Shown here: piece after piece, positions 8,609 through 16,393 of the stretch
Layout of the letters: each line of letters starts with the position of its first letter
Numbering within the stretch: position 1 is the first letter of the stretch
From: Phycisphaerae bacterium
GTDB lineage: Bacteria; Planctomycetota; Phycisphaerae; UBA1845; CAIVHJ01
Length of the DNA: 64,000 bases
Assembly: GCA_022072405.1 (NCBI GenBank)
Contig: JAJVHX010000012.1
Location: 314,946-378,945, forward strand
Direction of reading: 5' to 3'
Program-made: the position numbers and the translations under genes
Notes under the pieces: generated by a model
What the model saw: the letters and a program-made list of their open reading frames with translations, nothing else
Told to the model about the DNA's origin: nothing
Database searches by the model: none

Positions 8609-8991
8609 AGCGCCGATCTGAACAGATCATGTACACGGACATCCCGCCATCACAAATTAATTAACGATTGATTCAGCACACTGCTGAATCATCAGAAAAT
8701 GCAGATGCTTTACTGAATTTCCGAAAGCGTTGCGTTCAACCCAGATATGGAAACCGAACTGTACTTAACATGAATATGCATCAGGAATTTGAAATGGCAA
8801 ATCAGATTAGAAAAATCACTATATTATTTGTACAGTTTAATATGGCGACAAGCTGACGGGTGCGGTTCCAAAGCAACATTTATCATCATGCGGTTGCGAA
8901 CAGCCATTCTCTCATCAATATTCAGGTCGGGGATTCGCACAAGAATTGGATATGAGACAATCTTCACCTATCTGACAGAAATGAAAATAAA
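8609..8991. other. Spacer between the two precursor units, no gene recognised
   Basis: AT-rich sequence of about 380 bases between precursor 1 upstream sequence and the terminator of precursor 2. I see no third precursor copy or conserved leader motif. It probably contains the minus-strand promoter of precursor 1; a TTAATTAATTTGTG stretch near 8650-8663 (read on the minus strand) is AT-rich, but I cannot define -35 and -10 elements. Confidence 0.4.
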
Positions 8992-9028
8992 AGAACCACT
9001 GCACGGGCCAGTGGTTCTCGATTCTGAC
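8992..9028 (-). terminator. Hairpin terminator of precursor gene 2
   Basis: Same 10-base arms and 7-base loop as the hairpin at 8167-8203, again 33 bases past the stop codon on the minus strand. Here the stem is followed by TTTTATTTTCATTT, a good rho-independent T-rich tail. Confidence 0.85.
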
Positions 9029-9050
9029 AACGTGTCATTGCTGCAACGAT

Positions 9051-9389
9051 TTAAGCAAATACGGTGGATATCCAATAGGATGCAAAGGCGCTTACTCCGG
9101 CACTTGAGACAGCGCTGGCACTGAAAGAGGCGATCGATGCGGCACTGCCGCCTGCCGAACTGGTGGTGGTGAGCGGAGCGGTCGCCACCGAAGTAGCGAC
9201 GGCACTGGCGGCGCCGGAAGCGGAAGCTGAAGCCGAGGCTGAAGCAGCCGCCGAAGCCGCCGAGACCGCCGGGGCGCACCAGAACGCGCTCCACAACACG
9301 GCCCCGTTGGTATTGGCCAGATCCGTACTGGTCAATACGCGGACCGTTTCCCGATTAACACTTAACTTCGTGAGTTTACGTTGACCCAT
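9051..9389 (-). CDS. Putative RiPP (lanthipeptide-type) precursor 2, Ser/Ala-rich core
   Basis: This 112-residue paralogue of the 8226-8564 product has exactly the same length. The start is the ATG at 9389, with AAAAAGGAG about 8 bases upstream; the GTG two codons earlier is too close to that site. The leader RETVRVLTSTDLANTNGA is nearly identical to that of precursor 1. The core begins VLWSAFWCAP, keeping Ser34-x3-Cys38 as the sole Cys, and continues with an (AS)n run and a Ser/Ala/Thr/Val tail ending SAFASYWISTVFA. Leader, junction and last 12 residues are the best conserved parts, while the middle diverges but keeps its composition. About 22 Ser and 6 Thr in the 82-residue core could be dehydration targets for a LanB. 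Confidence 0.75.
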   Translation of the reverse strand: MGQRKLTKLSVNRETVRVLTSTDLANTNGAVLWSAFWCAPAVSAASAAASASASASASGAASAVATSVATAPLTTTSSAGGSAASIASFSASAVSSAGVSAFASYWISTVFA

Positions 9390-9420
9390 GAGCACATCTC
9401 CTTTTTAGGATAATCATCCA

Positions 9421-9432
9421 GCGCAGAGCATC
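9421..9432 (-). promoter_or_regulatory. Conserved upstream box of precursor 2
   Basis: Minus-strand GATGCTCTGCGC about 20-25 bases before the AAAAAGGAG site; near copy of the box at 8597-8608. Function unknown. Confidence 0.3.
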
Positions 9433-9970
9433 CCCACCCAGTGACGCCACCAGTGTGCGAACACTTGCCTTAGTCGATAACGGGTTATCTGAAACCAGGG
9501 AAAAAGCCGGTATATCAATCAGCCGGAGTCGCAGATTGAATTGATCCAACAATCAGACAGTCAGGATCAATCATGTACGAATTGATTATGAACGGAGTTT
9601 AGCTGGTGGCAAGTTAAAATCTGAAGATCATTTTAATCTAGCGCAAGCTTATCAGAGCATGAAAGAAAACGATATATAAAGATAAAGTTTATCAGTCGGT
9701 TACTGGGTAATATTCATAAATCTAAAATAGCGTGAAAGAAATTGTGCCATACCGGTCAGTATCAATTCAATAAGTGTGTGCTGCTGTAGTGGATACAAGG
9801 TGAGTTGACCCTCTGGGCGGGTTGGTAGGTAACAAAAATTATGATTTCGTATCCAAAGTACCGGATTGAGCAACTATACCTGTTATGTGTAACCGTTACG
9901 GCGGTTAAGAAATATATACAGCTAGCGTTATTGATTGAGAGATGGTTTCAAAATCACCAATGGAGGTTTC
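9433..9970. other. Long intergenic region upstream of precursor 2, no gene recognised
   Basis: About 540 bases, AT-rich from 9540 on, with no convincing reading frame, RNA gene or long inverted repeat. It must hold the promoter of precursor 2 (minus strand) and probably that of the lipoprotein gene at 10035 (plus strand). Confidence 0.4.
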
Positions 9971-9998
9971 GCGCGGGCTAAAGCCCGCGGCTCGTTGA
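9971..9998. repeat. Palindromic interspersed repeat, type A
   Basis: GCGCGGGCTAAAGCCCGCGG followed by CTCGTTGA. The core CGCGGGCT-AA-AGCCCGCG is a perfect 8-base-arm palindrome. Related copies lie at 18025, 19746, 30063, 35331 and, degenerate, 38059. Confidence 0.8.
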
Positions 9999-10034
9999 AT
10001 TATGAAACCACTTCTGGTTGAAAGGATTACGCTT

Positions 10035-11192
10035 ATGAAACCTCGATATCGTTTTTTGGCGCGGAGTATGGTATTGCTGGGGTTGTTAATGAATGGCTGG
10101 GGATGCGGCAACTCCGGGGCGTTTTTTAACGAGCTTGGTGATGATTTTCAAGAGGGGCCGGGCCAGCCGCTACCACAAATTGTTGGAGCGACGACGGATG
10201 AAGTGTTCTACATGCAGGCTCCGTCGGAATTGCAGTTGACCGACTGGGTGCCCTCGGCGCTGGTTAATCTTTATACCCGTGATCTGAACAGTGGAGCGGA
10301 TGAGACGGTGGCTGTGCTGTTGCCAGCCCGCGCTCGTTTTACCTTTCAGACGGATGGAGTGGTGGCGGCGTGGGTAGATGGCGGCGGAGAATCGGAAAAA
10401 GTAGTGGTTAAAAATCTGAACCTCCAGCAGGAAAGCGTTGTGTTTGATGCGGGCGACACCGGATACATCGAATCGCTGCAACTGGACAGCAATCGGCTGG
10501 GAATACAACTGGCGGATGAGAATTTTCAAGCCCTGATCATTCATGACCTGACCACCGCCATCGAAGAGATCGCCTATGAATCGCCAACCGCCATAATCCA
10601 GTCATTCGATCTGCTGGGTAATACGCTGGCGGTTGCGACTACAGAACAACTTTTACTGATCGATCTCGAATCGGGCGAAGAAACGGTGTTGGCCGAGAAT
10701 CAACTGGTGGCCAATGGGCCGTTCCTCGATGGTTCACGGGTGATCTGGGCGGGTGCGGTGCAATTAGCCGACGATCTGGGTACGACCCGGCTGGTGGTCT
10801 ATGGATACGATCAGACCACCGGACAGACCACGACGATCACTATCCTGCAGGAAAGCGCGTTCAGCGTAATCGAGCAGATTCTTGCCGGGGAGGAAATTCC
10901 TGCTAAATGGCTGCGCGGGGTGACCGATGGGCAGGTGGTGATCACCGAGAGCCTGGAACGGGACAATTTCGATCTGCGCGAGAAGGTCTGGCTCTATAGT
11001 CTGTCGGACAACACCACCCAGGAAATCGGCGACTTCAAGACGCCGGTCAATCTCTTCTGGGATTTTCGCAGCGGCGCACAGGTGGAAGTCTTCAGCGGGC
11101 GGATCGCCTGGTTCAATCAGGATGGCAACCGTATCGTATTCTACAATCCCGTTACGGGCCAAAAGCAGAAATTCGCTCCGTCACAGGGATGA
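10035..11192 (+). CDS. Predicted lipoprotein with beta-propeller-like repeats
   Basis: I choose the ATG at 10035 over the ATG at 10002, because GAAAGGAT precedes it and the protein then begins with a short basic segment, a hydrophobic stretch and a lipobox-like LMNGWGC, giving lipidation at about Cys24. The 385-residue body contains recurring blocks such as VAAWVDGGG, NRLGIQLADEN, NTLAVATTEQ and SRVIWAGAV. These resemble the blades of TolB-like or WD-type beta-propellers, but no catalytic or metal residues are evident. It is on the opposite strand to the flanking uppS and cdsA genes and close to the RiPP precursors. Any link to them (for example binding or immunity) is speculation. Confidence 0.7.
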   Translation: MKPRYRFLARSMVLLGLLMNGWGCGNSGAFFNELGDDFQEGPGQPLPQIVGATTDEVFYMQAPSELQLTDWVPSALVNLYTRDLNSGADETVAVLLPARARFTFQTDGVVAAWVDGGGESEKVVVKNLNLQQESVVFDAGDTGYIESLQLDSNRLGIQLADENFQALIIHDLTTAIEEIAYESPTAIIQSFDLLGNTLAVATTEQLLLIDLESGEETVLAENQLVANGPFLDGSRVIWAGAVQLADDLGTTRLVVYGYDQTTGQTTTITILQESAFSVIEQILAGEEIPAKWLRGVTDGQVVITESLERDNFDLREKVWLYSLSDNTTQEIGDFKTPVNLFWDFRSGAQVEVFSGRIAWFNQDGNRIVFYNPVTGQKQKFAPSQG

Positions 11193-11236
11193 TTCCGAAT
11201 CTAATCAAGAGAATCACCGGTCATAAATAATATTAT

Positions 11237-11977
11237 TCAGTCCGCGGGCACACCGCCGAAGCGGCGGGTGCGGTGGGCGAAAGCGCGGATAGCGCGGTGC
11301 AAATGGTCGATTGTGAATTCCGGCCAGCAGACCGCTTCGAAGTAGAGTTCCGCATAACTCAGTTGCCACAACAGGAAATTACTGAGGCGCTGCTCGCCGG
11401 CGGTGCGGATGAGGAGATCGGGGTCGGGCACGTCGGCGGTATAGAGCGCCGCGCTCAGGTGCGCTTCATCGATCTGCTCGGGGCGAATCTTTCCGCTTTG
11501 CACCTGTCGGGCCAGTAGTCTGATGGCGTCGAGCATCTCCTGCCGGCTACCATAATTGATGGCCAGGCAGAGGCGCATCCCGGTGTTGCTGCGGCTGATC
11601 GACGTGGTCTGATCCAGTTCCTGCAGCACCCGTTCGGGCAAGCTTTCGCGCCGGCCGATCTGCTGGAAACGAATGTTATTTTGCATGATCGTTTCGCGCT
11701 CGGAAATCAGATAGCGACGGTACAGGTCCATCAGGAAATTGATCTCGTCGTCGGGCCGTTTCCAGTTTTCCGTACTGAAGCTGTAAAGGGTGAGAGCCTG
11801 GAGGCCCAGGCGGGCGCATTGGGTTACGATGGTGCGAACCACTTTGGCACCTTCGTCGTGGCCGGCGATTCGCGGCAGATTTCGCTGTTGAGCCCAGCGC
11901 CCGTTGCCATCCATAATGATGGCGATATGGCGGGGCAATTGCTCAACCGTCAAACCCAGAATTTCCCGGGGATTCAA
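11237..11977 (-). CDS. uppS: Undecaprenyl diphosphate synthase
   Basis: This cis-prenyltransferase makes the C55 lipid carrier for cell-wall and surface glycans from farnesyl-PP and IPP. The motif HIAIIMDGNGRWA near the N-terminus contains the catalytic Asp, and GHDEGAKVV, LTLYSFSTENWKRP and the C-terminal DLLIRTAGEQRLSNFLLWQ with PEFTIDHL complete the family set. The length of 246 residues is normal. The start codon is TTG at 11977, with a GAGGA about 10 bases upstream. purA lies 18 bases upstream on the same strand, so the two are probably cotranscribed. The usual downstream partner cdsA is displaced to 8087. Confidence 0.95.
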   Translation of the reverse strand: MNPREILGLTVEQLPRHIAIIMDGNGRWAQQRNLPRIAGHDEGAKVVRTIVTQCARLGLQALTLYSFSTENWKRPDDEINFLMDLYRRYLISERETIMQNNIRFQQIGRRESLPERVLQELDQTTSISRSNTGMRLCLAINYGSRQEMLDAIRLLARQVQSGKIRPEQIDEAHLSAALYTADVPDPDLLIRTAGEQRLSNFLLWQLSYAELYFEAVCWPEFTIDHLHRAIRAFAHRTRRFGGVPAD

Positions 11978-11995
11978 GGGTAGATCGTCCTCAAG

Positions 11996-13303
11996 TCACG
12001 TGTCGCGAAAGATGGTCTGCGAGCGGTCCGGACCGACGCTGATGATCCAGACCGGGACCTCCATCAGTTGCTCCAGACGTTCAATATAGTTACGAGCGAC
12101 GGTGGGCAGTTGTTCATATCTACGGATCGAGCTGAGATCATCCTGCCAGCCGGGCAGCGTCTCGTAGATCGGGGTGATCTGTTCCAGTACATCCGCTTCT
12201 GCCGGAAAGCTCGACAATCGTCGGCCATCCAGTTCATAACCGATACAGATTTTCAATTCGGATAAGCCGCGCAGTGTGTCGAGATGCATGACGGCCAGGC
12301 GCCGAACCCCACCGAGCTGGGCAGCATATCGTCCGGCGAAGGCATCGAACCAGCCGCAGCGGCGAGGCCGGCCGGTGGTGGTGCCAAATTCGTGACCCTG
12401 AGTGCGAATGCGCTCGCCGATCTCGTTATTTTGTTCAGTGGGAAACGGGCCTTGGCCGACGCGCGTGGTATAGGCTTTGACCACGCCGACGAAATTCTGT
12501 ACCGCACCCGGGGGCACACCGGCCCCGGCGGGTACGCCGACCGCACTGCTGCTGCTGCTGGTGACATAGGGATAAGTGCCGTGGTCGATATCGAGCAGCG
12601 TGCCATGGGCCCCTTCAAAGACCAGCCGGCGCTGATTGCGCAGGGAATCCTGCAGGTAGCAGGTGGTCTCCGCTGCCAGCGGGGCGAGCCGTTCAGCGAA
12701 TTCCTGGTATGTTCGGGCGATCTCATCGGCGTGGAGAGTATCCGTATGATGGTAGATGGCCTGGAAGAATCGATTTTTGGAATCGACAATGCGCTGCAGA
12801 CGCTGGCGAAAGGCAGCAGGCTGAAACAGGTCGCAAAAGCGCAGCGCCGTCGAGCGGTGGACTTTATCCGCATAACAGGGGCCGATCCCGCGAGCCGTGG
12901 TGCCGATGCGCTGCTCTTCGCTGAGGGCCGCTTCGGAGAGGCGATCCTCCAGTTGGTGATAGGGCATGACCAGGTGGCAGCGGGTGCTGATTTTCAGCCG
13001 ATCCAGCACGCTGATACCGCGCGAAGCAAGCATGTCGATTTCATTGAGCAGTACCTGTGGATCGAGCACCACTCCCGGACCGATGACCCCGGTTTTTCCC
13101 GCATGGAGTGCCCCACTGGGGACCAGATGCAGAGCGAAACGCTCGCCGCCGACGACCACGGTGTGGCCGGCGTTGGCTCCGCCGTTGTAGCGCACGACAA
13201 TATCCGCCTGCTCTGTCAGCAGATCGACGATCTTGCCTTTGCCCTCGTCGCCCCAGAACAGGCCGATGACACAGGTCGTTAACTGGGTGGTGAGATCATG
13301 CAT
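11996..13303 (-). CDS. purA: Adenylosuccinate synthase
   Basis: PurA couples IMP and aspartate with GTP hydrolysis in AMP synthesis. The N-terminal GLFWGDEGKGK and the GANAGHT motif are the hallmark P-loop and IMP-binding segments; GTTARGIGPCYADK, the KAYTTRVGQGPFPTE stretch and TGRPRRCGWFDA follow in the usual order. The length of 435 residues is typical. The ATG at 13303 is the natural start, though no clear Shine-Dalgarno precedes it. It is the first gene of a minus-strand unit with uppS and is divergent from the thioesterase gene at 13429. Confidence 0.96.
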   Translation of the reverse strand: MHDLTTQLTTCVIGLFWGDEGKGKIVDLLTEQADIVVRYNGGANAGHTVVVGGERFALHLVPSGALHAGKTGVIGPGVVLDPQVLLNEIDMLASRGISVLDRLKISTRCHLVMPYHQLEDRLSEAALSEEQRIGTTARGIGPCYADKVHRSTALRFCDLFQPAAFRQRLQRIVDSKNRFFQAIYHHTDTLHADEIARTYQEFAERLAPLAAETTCYLQDSLRNQRRLVFEGAHGTLLDIDHGTYPYVTSSSSSAVGVPAGAGVPPGAVQNFVGVVKAYTTRVGQGPFPTEQNNEIGERIRTQGHEFGTTTGRPRRCGWFDAFAGRYAAQLGGVRRLAVMHLDTLRGLSELKICIGYELDGRRLSSFPAEADVLEQITPIYETLPGWQDDLSSIRRYEQLPTVARNYIERLEQLMEVPVWIISVGPDRSQTIFRDT

Positions 13304-13428
13304 GGGAAATATACTGGCGGATCCAGGTTATTCGTGGCCGACACGGTGCTACCAACGTCAATGTATCTTACTGATTACTTAACGAATTCACAATTTGCGG
13401 ACGGCTGGGGTTGTGATATGGTGTGGGT

Positions 13429-13851
13429 ATGGACGATTCGCGTATCAAACCGCCGAGCAATGAACCCGCCATCCGCGTCGTGATGATGCCGCGCGATGCC
13501 AATCCCCAGGGCACGGTTTTTGGCGGAGTGATCCTGAGTTATCTGGACCAGGCCGGTTTTATCGAATGCGTGCGGCAGAGCTATCGGCGCTATGTGACGG
13601 TGGCCATGGACCAGGTGGAATTTCTCGAGCCGGTACTGATCGGCGATATTGTCAGCTACTACGCCAACACCACGCAGGTTGGGCGCACTTCCATCAAGGT
13701 GCATGTGAAGGTCCGCGCCGAACATCGCACCTCCGGGGAATGGGGCCGCTCGGTGCTGGTGACGGAGGCGGATATGACCTTTGTCGCTGTTGATGAACAT
13801 CGCCGGCCGATTCCGGTGTGGGATGATCCTGCCGGCGGCTGGTGCATCTGA
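13429..13851 (+). CDS. Hotdog-fold acyl-CoA thioesterase (YciA/ACOT type)
   Basis: The protein of about 140 residues has one hotdog domain. The motif DANPQGTVFGGVILSYLDQAG includes the catalytic Asp of the YciA-type GGxxLxxxD region, and VTVAMDQVEFLEPVLIGDIV is the conserved second half. YciA proteins hydrolyse short to long acyl-CoA esters in the cytosol. The ATG at 13429 is preferred; a GTG two codons earlier is in frame, and neither has a strong ribosome binding site. It is transcribed divergently from purA, with about 125 bases between them. Confidence 0.9.
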   Translation: MDDSRIKPPSNEPAIRVVMMPRDANPQGTVFGGVILSYLDQAGFIECVRQSYRRYVTVAMDQVEFLEPVLIGDIVSYYANTTQVGRTSIKVHVKVRAEHRTSGEWGRSVLVTEADMTFVAVDEHRRPIPVWDDPAGGWCI

Positions 13852-14249
13852 TAATCACCTCATGGCGGCCTGGTAATTACTGGCCAATATCGCGGCTGTT
13901 CCGATAACCCTCCAAAATGTGAAGAAAATCGGTCTTTGACGAATTGGGCAGGAAATCGGTGCGAATGGGGCTATACTGGAAATACAGAGATTGAAGGAGC
14001 GCTGGCGCCGGTATCGAGCAACGATGAGGAGCCATTCCGGCGGGCAGGTGCGAGGGGCGTTTGCCGAAATTTCCTTCCGCTGAACTTTTCCCAGAGTGAG
14101 TTGTGTTCCACCCGGCGGCGAGCAGGGTGGTGGATGATAAAGCAATGATCGGGCGGATTCCTCCGGAGGGGATCGGTCACGATCGGTTCACCGTTGGTGA
14201 ACGTGGTTGGCTCCGATGGAGAGTTTCCACAGGCAGAGGAGAGAGAATC
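13852..14249. other. Intergenic region before the collagen-like lipoprotein gene
   Basis: About 400 bases. The frame of the next gene stays open from 14103, but this stretch does not look coding, since a proper start with GAGGAGAGAG lies at 14250. It probably contains promoter and leader. I see no clear riboswitch or hairpin. Confidence 0.4.
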
Positions 14250-16187
14250 ATGCATCGAGGAAGGATCAGTCAGCAGAGTCGTCGTGTTCAGCAGCGCTTA
14301 CTGGGAGTCGCCTTGCGCGTTTCCGCGCTGATGGCGGTGCTGCCCGCCGGAGCGTTGGTGAGCGGGTGCGGGTTGTCGGATTTCCAGCGCGACCTGATTT
14401 TCGGGGTCGGATCGCTGGCGATTCAGCTGCTGGGTCTGGGCGGCGCCAGCGGGGGGGGTGCTGAGCAACCGGCACCGGATAATGACAACACGGCTGAGCA
14501 GCCGGCTCCCTCGGACAACGACAACACCACGACGCAACCGGGTGGCGGCGGCGTAGTGGCTGGACTGAATTGCTGGGATCTGAACGGCAATGGTTTGCCC
14601 GACAGTGCCGAAGATCGTAACGAAGACGGACTTTTCAGCGCACTGGATTGCCAGGGTGCGGATGGGGCGACCGGTCCGACGGGTCCTGCCGGAGCCGATG
14701 GTGTTGATGGGGTCGACGGTGTGGATGGCAGCGATGGCGCTGATGGCGCGACTGGTTCCCAGGGTCCGACTGGACCGCAGGGGCCGCAAGGTCCAACCGG
14801 TCCGACCGGGGCCACCGGTAATACCGGAGCGCAGGGTCCGGCGGGTCCGACCTTGTGGGATACCTTTGTTGAAACTTTTTACACCATTGAGGGTGGTGAT
14901 TATTCGAGTGTGGTGGCTGATTCAACGGGGCAGCTCCCGATCGTCGAGCTGGACGAACCCGCGCTGGGCAGTTGCGAGTCAGCCGTAAATGTGGTGGCCT
15001 TTAGAGCCGGCATCGGTGAGCGGTACAACCCGGGCAACCCGATAACCATGCGGTTATATCTGTGGCGGACCGGTCCGCAACCGGAAAGCTGTTTTGTTCT
15101 GCGACTGGACGGTTATCGCGCCAGCCACGGCACGACGATACTGCCCTACGGCGGCACGCGTTATGTCAAGGTGATCGATCCGGTGATGGCGGATGAGGCG
15201 GGCACGCTGGTAGTGGTGGATCTGCCGCTGAATACGGCGAGTGGGTTGAATCTACCCAATGACCTGCAGCGCGGCGAGCTGCTGGCTATTGAACTCAATA
15301 CCATGGCTGAATATCTCAATGACAATTGCTACACGCTGCTGGGTGTCGATCTGTTTGAGTCGACGCTGGTCAGCGGGGCGACGCTGGCCCATGCGGTCAT
15401 CTACGAATCAGAGGAACAGATTGAGTGCGAATCCACTGGTTGTGAGGACGATGCGGATTGTGCCGAGGGGCTGCTGTGCAACCTGGAATCGGGCGATTGT
15501 GTGGAGTGCCTCTCCAATACGGATTGTTCGGATGGGGATACCTGTAATGGCGAGGAAATATGCAACGCCGAACTGACTTGTGAAACAACGACCTTTACCG
15601 ACTGCCAGGAGGACGGCATCGTCGACAGCTGCCAACTGGCGGGCAATGACTGCAACCATAATTCCATTCCGGACGAGTGCGACCTGACCACCGTTCGCGA
15701 AGTTCGGGGCCAGGTGACACTGCTGCCCGGCCATACGATCACGGATCTGAGTATTCCCACCACGGAGGCGCTCAGCGATGTGACGCTGCGGCTGGAAGCC
15801 AACAGTGATCTGGGTGCCGTCGATGAATACTTTGAACTCAGCCTCTACAACAGTAGTGAAGGACTCGAATTGGGTCGAGTATTCGAAGCGGATGGCCAGG
15901 AGTGTTACGCGGCTTCACTGGATGTGGCGGAACTGAGCATCCCGATGGATGATTACAACGCCATCCTCAGCGGCAGCGGTCCGGCGATGAGAATCGAGAC
16001 CAGCCCCGCGGTCGATGTGACCGAGTGCGGCAGCTCGATGACGCGGGTGATTATCCGCTATCGGATCAGTAACGATCTGAACGCCGACCTGATTCCGGAT
16101 GAATGCCAGCCGATCCACATCAAGCCGGTGGCGATGGATCAGATCTCGCTGCTCAACAACCCGACCAACCTGCAGCTGGCGAATTGA
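14250..16187 (+). CDS. Collagen-like, Cys-rich surface lipoprotein
   Basis: The start at 14250 follows GAGGAGAGAG and yields a lipoprotein signal ending ALVSGC (Cys at about 31). A Pro/Asn/Thr linker follows, then about 22 uninterrupted Gly-x-y triplets (about residues 135-203; [16 protein letters not shown] type, with many Asp and Pro), predicted to trimerise as a collagen-like stalk. After it come a beta-rich domain and a Cys-rich segment of [11 protein letters not shown] / [19 protein letters not shown] repeats. The final [11 protein letters not shown] is a calcium-binding motif common in planctomycete secreted proteins. The likely location is the cell surface. Role unknown; adhesion or matrix building is plausible. 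A strong terminator follows at 16224. Confidence 0.82.
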   Translation: MHRGRISQQSRRVQQRLLGVALRVSALMAVLPAGALVSGCGLSDFQRDLIFGVGSLAIQLLGLGGASGGGAEQPAPDNDNTAEQPAPSDNDNTTTQPGGGGVVAGLNCWDLNGNGLPDSAEDRNEDGLFSALDCQGADGATGPTGPAGADGVDGVDGVDGSDGADGATGSQGPTGPQGPQGPTGPTGATGNTGAQGPAGPTLWDTFVETFYTIEGGDYSSVVADSTGQLPIVELDEPALGSCESAVNVVAFRAGIGERYNPGNPITMRLYLWRTGPQPESCFVLRLDGYRASHGTTILPYGGTRYVKVIDPVMADEAGTLVVVDLPLNTASGLNLPNDLQRGELLAIELNTMAEYLNDNCYTLLGVDLFESTLVSGATLAHAVIYESEEQIECESTGCEDDADCAEGLLCNLESGDCVECLSNTDCSDGDTCNGEEICNAELTCETTTFTDCQEDGIVDSCQLAGNDCNHNSIPDECDLTTVREVRGQVTLLPGHTITDLSIPTTEALSDVTLRLEANSDLGAVDEYFELSLYNSSEGLELGRVFEADGQECYAASLDVAELSIPMDDYNAILSGSGPAMRIETSPAVDVTECGSSMTRVIIRYRISNDLNADLIPDECQPIHIKPVAMDQISLLNNPTNLQLAN

Positions 16188-16223
16188 AAAGAAATTGATC
16201 AGCGGCGAGTGGTCATGAATTTT

Positions 16224-16255
16224 CCGCAGGTGGCCAAACCACCTGCGGTTTTTTT
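16224..16255 (+). terminator. Rho-independent terminator after the collagen-like gene
   Basis: Arms CCGCAGGTGG and CCACCTGCGG, 10 perfect pairs around a 5-base loop, followed by seven T. It lies 37 bases past the stop codon. Confidence 0.93.
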
Positions 16256-16393
16256 ATGCGCGGTTGCCTTTAATTAGCTTGGATTAATATGTTACTGAAA
16301 TAACGATTTCAAAATGCCTTGGCAATAATATCATGGAATGGTCGTTAATTATGGTGTAGTGCGCGCAGTTCTATCAATCGTGAGACACACTCT

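Noticed and set aside
10002..10034. Upstream ATG for the lipoprotein at 10035
   Set aside because: It has no ribosome binding site and would place extra residues before an otherwise proper lipoprotein signal peptide.
12284..13282. A 332-codon plus-strand frame opposite purA
   Set aside because: purA is unmistakable on the other strand; the opposite frame is a shadow.
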